From assembly GCA_005884685.1 (NCBI GenBank), contig VBAH01000038.1, forward strand, positions 1 through 63,763: DNA of 63,763 nt, read 5' to 3'. Below the pieces are notes generated by a model, which worked only from the letters and a program-made list of their open reading frames with translations, was not told the DNA's origin and did no database searches. Of the stretch, positions 57,430 through 63,763 are shown one piece after another. The number at the start of each line of letters is the position of its first letter. Position 1 is the stretch's first letter. Both the position numbers and the translations under genes were made by a program. Origin of the DNA: Alphaproteobacteria bacterium. GTDB lineage: Bacteria > Pseudomonadota > Alphaproteobacteria > Rhizobiales > Xanthobacteraceae.

Positions 57430-58270
57430 GGCGCGCCTTCTGGATCGCCGCCGTGACGCGCACCGCCTGCACGGTCTCGGCCACATCGTGCACGCGCACA
57501 ATGTCGGCGCCGGCCAGTACCGAGAGCACATTCCCGGCGATCGACCCGCCGAGCCGCTCGCCGGGCCTCGACGGCGACACGAAGTTGATGAAGCGCTTGC
57601 GCGAGAGTCCCATCAGCAGCGGGAGGCCGAACGAACGCAATTCGCCGAGCCGCGCGATCACCGTGATGCTTTGCTCGGGCGTCTTGCCGAAGCCGATGCC
57701 GGGATCGAGTACGATGCGGTCGCGGCCGATGCCGGCCTTCGCGGCGATATCGAGGGAACGCGAAAAAAACGTCTTCACGTCGGCCATGATATCGAGCGCC
57801 GGATCGGGCGCTTCGCGGTTGTGCATCACGACGGCTGGCACGCCATGCTCGGCGGCGACCCGCGCCATGTCGGGATCGCGCTGCAGACCCCACACGTCGT
57901 TGAGGATCGCGGCACCCTGTTCGAGCGCCCAGGCGGCGACCCTGGCCTTGATGGTATCGATCGAAACCGGGAGCCCGAGTTCGATCACGGGCCGCAGCAC
58001 GGGGCCGAGGCGGGCAAGCTCATCATCGAGCGAGACCGGCTGTGCCCCCACATAGGGCCGGGTCGACTGCGCTCCGACGTCGAGAAAATCCGCGCCGTCG
58101 CCTTGCATGCGCCGCGCCTGCGCGAGCGCGGCGTCGGGATCGATGAAACGGCCGCCATCGGAGAACGAATCCGGCGTGACGTTGAGGATGCCCATCACCA
58201 GCGGGCGGCGTTCGCCGAGCAGGCGGACGAGGAGATCCGTATTCCGCGTGGTGGAATGCGTCAGCGCCAT
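57422..58270 (-). CDS. folP: Dihydropteroate synthase
   Basis: A 282-residue TIM-barrel enzyme joining the FolK product with p-aminobenzoate. MGILNVTPDSFSDGG holds the pyrophosphate-binding Asn; DVGAQSTRP, ILNDVWGL and VMHNREAPDP follow, with RIVLDPGIGFGKT for pterin binding. It overlaps folK, so folP-folK is a two-gene folate operon. Tetrahydrofolate is also the one-carbon acceptor for the FAD-GcvT demethylases. Confidence 0.95.
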   Translation of the reverse strand: MALTHSTTRNTDLLVRLLGERRPLVMGILNVTPDSFSDGGRFIDPDAALAQARRMQGDGADFLDVGAQSTRPYVGAQPVSLDDELARLGPVLRPVIELGLPVSIDTIKARVAAWALEQGAAILNDVWGLQRDPDMARVAAEHGVPAVVMHNREAPDPALDIMADVKTFFSRSLDIAAKAGIGRDRIVLDPGIGFGKTPEQSITVIARLGELRSFGLPLLMGLSRKRFINFVSPSRPGERLGGSIAGNVLSVLAGADIVRVHDVAETVQAVRVTAAIQKARHD

Positions 58271-58314
58271 TGCGCCGCTTTGCGGCGGCGCTGCAACGGA
58301 GTCAAGCGCAGCTG

Positions 58315-58722
58315 CTAGTAGCGGATTTTCGGCTCAAGGTTCCTGGCCTCGGCGATCCAGTGTTCGACGCGCTTCGCAGTCGGCAACAGCTCGACGCGTT
58401 TGCGCCTGGCGTTGGCGGCAGCCATCGCCTCGGCGAGCCGGCCGGGATTGCGGTACTTCAATTCCCGCACGGTATCGACGCCGGCGTCCTTGAGCAGCTC
58501 GGCATACGGCTCGCGCACGCCTTTGATGCGCATGCGGTCCGCGAGATTGGCCCAGCGCAGCACGGTTTGTTCGCTGGCATCGAGCTTTTCGGCGAGAATC
58601 TTGCGATCTTTCGCCGTCTGGGACGCTTCGAGCAGCTTTTCGGTGGTCCGAATGCCGAGCGTCTTCAGTCTGGCGGCCATCGCGGGCCCGATGCCTGCGA
58701 TGGACCGGATAGGATAGGACAC
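58315..58722 (-). CDS. DUF4332-like helix-hairpin-helix protein
   Basis: A 135-residue small protein with two helix-hairpin-helix-like repeats: SIAGIGPAMAARLKTLGIRT, then MRIKGVREPYAELLKDAGVD. This is the DUF4332 pattern, possibly nucleic-acid binding. GTG 58722 is chosen because GAAGGAGACG precedes it at ideal spacing; the open frame upstream is Arg-rich and not protein-like. Function unknown. Confidence 0.8.
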   Translation of the reverse strand: MSYPIRSIAGIGPAMAARLKTLGIRTTEKLLEASQTAKDRKILAEKLDASEQTVLRWANLADRMRIKGVREPYAELLKDAGVDTVRELKYRNPGRLAEAMAAANARRKRVELLPTAKRVEHWIAEARNLEPKIRY

Positions 58723-58782
58723 GCGACGTCTCCTTCGTTCCGTGCGAGCGCGCTGCGACAGCCATAAGCCGGCGCGCGCCAA

Positions 58783-59111
58783 ACGGCTGTAGAGTGTCAG
58801 GCGGAGTGGTCGAAGCCGAGTACGCGCGGTACAAACTTGCCGCGCGTGCGGCGCTCACCGAACGTGATCATGGTCCCCCTCATGCCCCCGCGCCGCGGCA
58901 GGTTACGATGATCTTGAACAGGCTTCCGCACAAACACAAGCATGACATGCGTGAAGCGTCGAGACGAACAAGCAATCGCCGCAGCATTCTTCGTCAGCGT
59001 GACTGCAATGACACAGATCGTTTCACGCAGTGGAAGGCGCGCGCGCGGGTCTCTATAACGGGGACGCGGAGGTGCGGCGCAACGCGGCGCTGAGCACCCG
59101 GGAGTGAATGC
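58783..59111. other. 329-base gap with no supported gene
   Basis: A 99-codon frame exists on the plus strand, but its composition (RRTSNRRSILRQ...) is not protein-like and it has no ribosome binding site. I see no RNA gene or palindromic element here. Confidence 0.6.
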
Positions 59112-60692
59112 ATGGCGGATCTCGATCAAGACGACCGGATTTACGTCGGCAAAAGCGTCAAGCCGGAATACCTGATGCTGCGGTACGGCAATCGCCACGG
59201 GCTGGTGACGGGCGCGACCGGTACCGGCAAGACGGTGACGCTGCAGGTGCTCGCCGAGGGCTTCTCGCGCGCCGGCGTTTCGGTGTTTGCGGCCGACGTC
59301 AAGGGCGATCTCTCCGGCATCGCGGCGGTCGGCGAGCCCAAGGAGCCGTTCGTCCAGCGCGCCAAGGACCTCGGCTTCGCGTATCAGCCGGACGAATTCC
59401 CGGTGATCTTCTGGGACCTGTTCGGCGAGCAGGGCCATCCGGTGCGCGCGACCATCACGGAGATGGGCCCGCTGCTGCTGGCGCGGCTGATGGACCTCAA
59501 CGATGTCCAGGAAGGCGTGCTGAACATCGCGTTTCGGGTCGCCGACGAGCAGGGGCTGCTGCTGCTCGACATGAAAGACCTGCGCGCGATGCTCGCTTTC
59601 ATCGCCGAGCATGCCGACGAGCTCACAACGCAGTACGGCAACGTCTCGAAGGCTACGATCGGCACGATCCAGCGCCAGCTTCTGGTGCTGGAAAACCAGG
59701 GCGGCCCGAAATTCTTCGCCGAGCCGGCGCTCGATCTGAAGGATTTCATGAAGGTCGACCGCGACGGCCGCGGTATCATCAACATCCTCGCGGCCGACAG
59801 ACTGATGGAGAACCCGCGGCTCTATGCGACGTTCCTGTTGTGGCTGCTCTCCGAGCTGTTTCAGGTGCTGCCCGAGGTCGGCGATCCGGAAAAGCCGAAG
59901 CTGGTGTTTTTCTTCGACGAGGCGCATCTCCTGTTCAACGAAGCGCCCAAGGCGCTGCTCGACAAGATCGAGCAGGTGGTGCGGCTGATCCGCTCCAAGG
60001 GCGTCGGCGTCTATTTCGTCACGCAGAATCCGCTCGACGTGCCCGACAAGGTGCTGGCGCAGCTCGGAAACCGGGTGCAGCACGCGCTGCGCGCGTTCAC
60101 GCCGCGCGACCAGAAGGCGGTGCGGGCGGCGGCCGAAACCTTCCGTGCAAACCCGAAGCTCGATACCGCCACCGTCATCAGCGAGCTCGGCAAGGGGGAG
60201 GCGCTGGTATCGTTCCTGGAAGGCAACGGCACGCCGTCGATGGTCGAGCGCTGCATGGTGCGCCCGCCTTCGGCGCGCGTCGGGCCGGTCACGCCGGAAG
60301 AACGCAAGGCCGTGATCATGAAGAGCCCGGTGAAGGGAAAATACGACCAGACGGTCGATTCCGATTCTGCCTATGAGATGCTGCAGCGGCGCACGCATGA
60401 AACCGCCGCGCCCGCCGGCCCGGAGGGAGCGCCCGGAGCACCGGCAGGGCAGGGCGGTGGCCTGCTCGACAGCGTCGGCGGCATGCTCGGCTCGATCTTC
60501 GGGACCAATCGTCCGCGCGGCCAGCGTCTGTCGACCGGTCAACTGATCACGCGCGAGATCACCCGCTCGGTGACCAACAAATTCGCCGGCCAGGTCGCGG
60601 CGAACATCGGCAAATCGATCGGCGGCTCGATGGGCGGCTCGGTCGGCCGGGCAATCGTGCGCGGAACCCTGGGCGGGATATTGCGCAGATAG
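59112..60692 (+). CDS. HerA-like ATPase (DUF853 family, YjgR-like)
   Basis: A 526-residue P-loop ATPase of the HerA/FtsK superfamily. Walker A is [15 protein letters not shown] (~residues 33-47), Walker [17 protein letters not shown], and an arginine-finger region lies in [20 protein letters not shown]. The C-terminus is a Gly/Ala/Pro linker followed by a basic tail ([20 protein letters not shown]). DUF853 proteins are widespread, with a poorly defined role, possibly in DNA translocation. ATG follows GGGAG. Confidence 0.9.
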   Translation: MADLDQDDRIYVGKSVKPEYLMLRYGNRHGLVTGATGTGKTVTLQVLAEGFSRAGVSVFAADVKGDLSGIAAVGEPKEPFVQRAKDLGFAYQPDEFPVIFWDLFGEQGHPVRATITEMGPLLLARLMDLNDVQEGVLNIAFRVADEQGLLLLDMKDLRAMLAFIAEHADELTTQYGNVSKATIGTIQRQLLVLENQGGPKFFAEPALDLKDFMKVDRDGRGIINILAADRLMENPRLYATFLLWLLSELFQVLPEVGDPEKPKLVFFFDEAHLLFNEAPKALLDKIEQVVRLIRSKGVGVYFVTQNPLDVPDKVLAQLGNRVQHALRAFTPRDQKAVRAAAETFRANPKLDTATVISELGKGEALVSFLEGNGTPSMVERCMVRPPSARVGPVTPEERKAVIMKSPVKGKYDQTVDSDSAYEMLQRRTHETAAPAGPEGAPGAPAGQGGGLLDSVGGMLGSIFGTNRPRGQRLSTGQLITREITRSVTNKFAGQVAANIGKSIGGSMGGSVGRAIVRGTLGGILRR

Positions 60693-60698
60693 TCCTTG

Positions 60699-60840
60699 CG
60701 TCATTCCGGGGCGCGGACGAAGTCCCCGAGCCCCGGAATCCATAAACATCGGCGTTGCGAAATTGCGCGGCTGGTGCGACATCGCTGTCTTGTGGTTATG
60801 GATTCCGGGCTCACGCCTTCGGCGTGCCCCGGCATGACAG
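60699..60840. repeat. Palindromic 'TCATTCCGGGGC/GCCCCGGCATGA' element
   Basis: GTCATTCCGGGGCGCGGACG at the left and GGCGTGCCCCGGCATGACAG at the right, with GGAATCCATAA/TTATGGATTCC inner arms. It lies between the HerA-like and M20 genes. Confidence 0.85.
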
Positions 60841-60855
60841 TCTTCGGAGCCCCCA

Positions 60856-62262
60856 ATGACCTCTGCCGCCAAGGCCCTTCCGGCCGTACTCGAGCGCATC
60901 GATGCCGATCTCGAGGAGAGCCTCGACCGCCTGTTCGACCTGGTGCGCATTCCGTCGATCTCGACCGACCGCGCGTACAAGGACCACTGCCGCGCCGCGG
61001 CCGATCACGTGGCGAAGGATCTGGAGAGCCTCGGCCTGGACGCCGAGGTGCGCCCGACCGCAGGCCACCCGGTCGTTACGGCGAAGAGCAACGGCGCGAC
61101 CGCGGCGAACGGCGGGCCGCGTGTGCTCTTCTACGGCCACTACGACGTGCAGCCGGTCGATCCGCTCGATCTGTGGAAGTCGCCGCCGTTCGAGCCGCGC
61201 ATCGACAGGCTGCCCGATGGCCGCAAGATCATCGTCGGGCGCGGCGCATGCGACGACAAGGGCCAGCTGATGACCTTCATCGAGGCGCTGCGCGCCTACA
61301 AGACGGTCACCGGCGGCATTCCGATCGACGTCACGATGATGATCGAGGGCGAGGAGGAATGCGGCTCGAAGAGCCTGTTCGATTTCGTGCGCAGCAACGC
61401 CGCCGAGTTCAAGCGCGATCTCGCGCTCGTCTGCGACACCGGCATGTGGAGCCCGACCACGCCGCTGGTCACGACATCCTTGCGCGGGCTGCTCTACGAA
61501 GAGGTGACGATCAGCTGCGCCGACCGCGACCTGCATTCCGGCCTGTTCGGCGGCGGCGCCGCCAATCCGATCCGCATCCTCGCGCGCATCATCGCGGGCC
61601 TGCACGATGAGGACGGCCGCGTCACCGTGCCGGGCTACTACGACGGCGTTCCGGAGCTGCCGGCCGACATCAAGGCGGACCTGAAAGCGCTCAATTTGAC
61701 GCCCGAAGAATTCCTCGGCCAGGTCGGGCTGAAAGTACCGGCAGGCGAGAAGGACCGCATGCTGATCGAGCAGATTTCGACGCGGCCGACCTGCGACGTG
61801 AACGGCATCGTCGGCGGCTATACCGGCGAGGGCGCGAAGACCGTGATTGCCGCGCACGCGTCGGCGAAAATCTCGTTCCGCCTCGTCGGCACGCAGGACC
61901 CCGAGAAGATCCGCGATTCATTCCGCGCTTACGTGCGCTCACAGCTTCCGCCCGATGCCAAGGCCGAGTTCATCAACCACGCCTGCAGCCCGGCGCTGCA
62001 GGTTGCCTACGAAAACCCCGCGCTCGCCAAGGCGCGCGCCGCGCTGACCGAGGAATGGGGCACCAAGGCGGTCGCGGTCGGCTCGGGCGGCTCGATCCCG
62101 ATCGTCGGCGATTTCAAGAGCGTGCTCGGCATGGATACGCTGCTGGTCGGCTTCGGTCTCGACGACGACCGCGTGCATTCGCCGAACGAGAAATACGACC
62201 TGACCTCGTTCCACAAGGGTACGCGCTCGTGGGCACGCATCATCGCGGCGCTGGTGGGGTAA
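60856..62262 (+). CDS. M20 family dipeptidase
   Basis: A 468-residue two-metal peptidase of the ArgE/DapE/CNDP class. LFYGHYDVQPVDPLDLW, GRGACDDKGQLM, MMIEGEEECGSKSL, CDTGMWS and LHSGLFGGGAANP carry the metal and dimerisation residues; the final His is in VHSPNEKYD. It resembles cytosolic nonspecific dipeptidases. It stands alone between two palindromic elements. Substrate unknown. Confidence 0.93.
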   Translation: MTSAAKALPAVLERIDADLEESLDRLFDLVRIPSISTDRAYKDHCRAAADHVAKDLESLGLDAEVRPTAGHPVVTAKSNGATAANGGPRVLFYGHYDVQPVDPLDLWKSPPFEPRIDRLPDGRKIIVGRGACDDKGQLMTFIEALRAYKTVTGGIPIDVTMMIEGEEECGSKSLFDFVRSNAAEFKRDLALVCDTGMWSPTTPLVTTSLRGLLYEEVTISCADRDLHSGLFGGGAANPIRILARIIAGLHDEDGRVTVPGYYDGVPELPADIKADLKALNLTPEEFLGQVGLKVPAGEKDRMLIEQISTRPTCDVNGIVGGYTGEGAKTVIAAHASAKISFRLVGTQDPEKIRDSFRAYVRSQLPPDAKAEFINHACSPALQVAYENPALAKARAALTEEWGTKAVAVGSGGSIPIVGDFKSVLGMDTLLVGFGLDDDRVHSPNEKYDLTSFHKGTRSWARIIAALVG

Positions 62263-62269
62263 GCGCTGG

Positions 62270-62402
62270 TCATCCCGGGGCGGCCGCAGGCCGAGCCCGG
62301 GATCCATAACCACAGGCCGGCTTGATTTGGCACAGACTGAGTTTTCATCGACAGGGTGGTGGTTATGGATCCCGGGCCTCGCTTCGCTCGCCCGGGATGA
62401 CA
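62270..62402. repeat. Palindromic TCATCCCGGGGC/GCCCGGGATGA element
   Basis: GTCATCCCGGGGCGGCCGC and GCTCGCCCGGGATGACAG arms, with GGATCCATAACCAC/GTGGTTATGGATCC inner arms. Lies between convergent genes. Confidence 0.85.
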
Positions 62403-62416
62403 GGGCCAGGACGGTC

Positions 62417-63202
62417 CTACTCCCCTCGCCACTGCGGCGCACGCTTGGTCAGGAACGCGTCGAGACCCTCGCGAAAATCCTTGCTCATGTAGCACATCAG
62501 GATCAGGTCGTGGCCTTCCTCGGCCGACAGCCGCGGCTGCAGGCGGCGCATCGCCTCCTTGGTGGCGTGCAAGGTGAGCGGCGCATGGCTTGCCAGCAGC
62601 GTCGCGAGGTCGCCGGCGCGCTGCTGCAGCGCTTCGACGTCCTCGACCACCTCGCTCAACAGACCCAGCGCAAGGGCCTCCTGCGCTTCGACCAGACGCG
62701 CCGTGAAGATGATGTCCTTCACGCGCGCGGGACCGAGTAGCGCCGCAAGGCGGCCGTAGTTCGCCATCGAGAGGCAGTTCCCGAGCGTGCGCGCGATCGG
62801 GAAGCCGAATTTCGCCGTCTTGGTGCCGACGCGCAAATCGCAGCAGGCCGCAATGGCGGCACCGCCGCCGGTGCAGGCGCCGGCGATCGCCGCAATGGTG
62901 GGCACGCGGCATTCTTCCAGCACCCCGAGCACGCGGTCGTTGCGCGCCTCGTATGCGATCGCATCCTCCGGCGTCTTGAATGCGCGAAACTGATTGATGT
63001 CCGTGCCGGATGCGAACGCCTTGTCGCCGGCGCCGGTGAAGATCAGCACCTTGATGGCGCGGTCCTCGTTCGCTTCCTTGCAGATCTCGGCGACGCGCTC
63101 GTACATCTGGAACGTGAACGCATTGCGCGCCTGCGGCCGGTTGAACGTGACGCGTCCGATGCCGTCGCGCACGTCGAAGAGGATGTCGTTTGGTTCTGTC
63201 AT
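62417..63202 (-). CDS. Enoyl-CoA hydratase/isomerase family protein
   Basis: A 261-residue crotonase. VTFNRPQARNAFTFQM, FASGTDINQF and AIAGACTGGGAAIAACCDLR provide the CoA and oxyanion-hole residues. The usual catalytic Glu pair is not plainly conserved (YGRLAALLGP in place of a G-E motif), so the reaction may not be hydration. ATG 63202 follows GCAGGAGAC; the upstream frame overlaps the next gene's shadow. Acyl substrate unknown. Confidence 0.88.
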   Translation of the reverse strand: MTEPNDILFDVRDGIGRVTFNRPQARNAFTFQMYERVAEICKEANEDRAIKVLIFTGAGDKAFASGTDINQFRAFKTPEDAIAYEARNDRVLGVLEECRVPTIAAIAGACTGGGAAIAACCDLRVGTKTAKFGFPIARTLGNCLSMANYGRLAALLGPARVKDIIFTARLVEAQEALALGLLSEVVEDVEALQQRAGDLATLLASHAPLTLHATKEAMRRLQPRLSAEEGHDLILMCYMSKDFREGLDAFLTKRAPQWRGE

Positions 63203-63254
63203 GTCTGTCTCCTGCAGGCGTGTGTCTTTGATGATGCGAGGCGGCCGGTCAAGC

Positions 63255-63763
63255 TCAGAGCGCGAGCGCCGGCAGGGCGCTGAGATCGCGCACGACCTTG
63301 GCCGGCGGGAACTCCGGATACTCCTCCGGCAGATTGGCGCGGTTGACCCACACACAGGCGAAACCGAACGACGCCGCGCCCATCACGTCCCAGCGGTTCG
63401 ACGAGACGAACGCGATGTCGCCGGCCGTGAGGCCGAGCGCATCGGAACACATCGCATAGACTTCGCGCCGCGGCTTGTAGATGCGGATCGCGTCGATCGA
63501 GAGCACCGCATCGAGATCCGTACCGATGCCCGCCGCGGTCACGGCGCCATCGAGCATGCGCGGATTGCCGTTCGACAGGATCGCGGTCTTGAAGCCCTTT
63601 GCATGCAGTACGCTCAGCGCGTCGCGCGCATCGGGGAACGCATCGAGCTTGAAATAGGCCTCGAGCAGGGTCGCGCGCAGCGCACGATCGACGGTCGGGC
63701 AGCGCGCCAGCGCATGGTCGAGCGCACGCTCCGTCAGGGTCCAGAAATCGACGTAATGCCCGG
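63255..63763 (-). CDS. Haloacid dehalogenase type II, C-terminal part (5' end outside window)
   Basis: About 169 residues of an L-2-haloacid-dehalogenase-like HAD enzyme are visible, the frame running off the right edge. FKTAILSNGNP is motif II, IRIYKPRREVYAM holds the motif III Lys, and FVSSNRWDVMGA is the SSN-x-WD motif specific to type II haloacid dehalogenases. The nucleophile Asp near the N-terminus lies outside the window. It would hydrolyse (S)-2-haloacids to 2-hydroxyacids. Confidence 0.9.
   Translation of the reverse strand, partial: GHYVDFWTLTERALDHALARCPTVDRALRATLLEAYFKLDAFPDARDALSVLHAKGFKTAILSNGNPRMLDGAVTAAGIGTDLDAVLSIDAIRIYKPRREVYAMCSDALGLTAGDIAFVSSNRWDVMGAASFGFACVWVNRANLPEEYPEFPPAKVVRDLSALPALAL

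Noticed and set aside
58794-59093. 99-codon plus-strand frame before the HerA-like gene
   Set aside because: No ribosome binding site, Arg/Thr-rich tail, no family resemblance.
58797-60980. 727-codon minus-strand frame opposite the HerA-like ATPase
   Set aside because: Antisense shadow. Only its own repeat-derived and Arg-rich residues are visible, and the plus-strand ATPase motifs are intact.

Overview
The window is GC-rich DNA (strong third-position bias, many long antisense shadow frames) with gene content typical of an alphaproteobacterium of the Hyphomicrobiales, probably near Bradyrhizobiaceae/Xanthobacteraceae. This placement is an inference from protein families and from the dense palindromic 'TCATCCCGG...CCGGGATGA' intergenic repeats; I ran no search. 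I see no rRNA, tRNA, CRISPR array or recognisable transposase.

Layout. 1-10.98 kb: the end of a DUF1028 protein, a five-gene peptide-type ABC transporter (ATPase, ATPase, binding protein, two permeases), a convergent Spy/CpxP-like periplasmic protein, an M20 carboxypeptidase, an Old-Yellow-Enzyme-type oxidoreductase and an N-carbamoyl-amino-acid-hydrolase-type amidase. 11.07-31.95 kb: a phosphonate/methylamine island with a DeoR-family regulator, an FAD-GcvT N-demethylase with a DMT exporter, an M20 peptidase, a diiron MBL protein, an SMP-30 lactonase, the PhnW-PhnA-PhnY route (2-aminoethylphosphonate to phosphonoacetaldehyde to phosphonoacetate to acetate plus Pi), a GbcA-like Rieske oxygenase, a second FAD-GcvT N-demethylase and a 2-aminoethylphosphonate-type ABC importer. 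32.09-38.31 kb: a GIY-YIG nuclease bracketed by direct repeats, then a class III PLP enzyme (candidate PbfA), a glutamine-synthetase-like ligase, an aldehyde dehydrogenase and an iron alcohol dehydrogenase. 38.4-40.05 kb: the arsenosugar pair ArsS plus glycosyltransferase. 40.2-52.8 kb: two divergent small paralogues, a DUF3750 protein, an unusual CoA-transferase, an Xre/RES toxin-antitoxin pair, a Tat-exported beta-helix protein, a C15 peptidase, a CDF transporter, MeaB, an HWE histidine kinase, a large SGNH hydrolase and a lipoprotein. 52.8-63.8 kb: methylmalonyl-CoA mutase (both subunits), FolK/FolP, a DUF4332 protein, a HerA-like ATPase, an M20 dipeptidase, an enoyl-CoA hydratase and a partial haloacid dehalogenase.

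The most interesting metabolic reading is that the Rieske oxygenase and the two FAD-GcvT demethylases strip methyl groups from N-methylated aminoethylphosphonates and feed PhnW. Support is the gene interleaving and a similar leader motif upstream of both the first demethylase and phnW.

The second theme is genome dynamics. About twenty palindromic elements lie between or inside genes. Two different short inserts recur inside the loops of otherwise unrelated palindromes (a 36-bp one four times, a roughly 40-bp one three times). One composite is read in frame through the mutA linker, one replaces the dppC 5' end, and a hairpin pair has truncated the Rieske gene, leaving its old in-frame tail and stop downstream.
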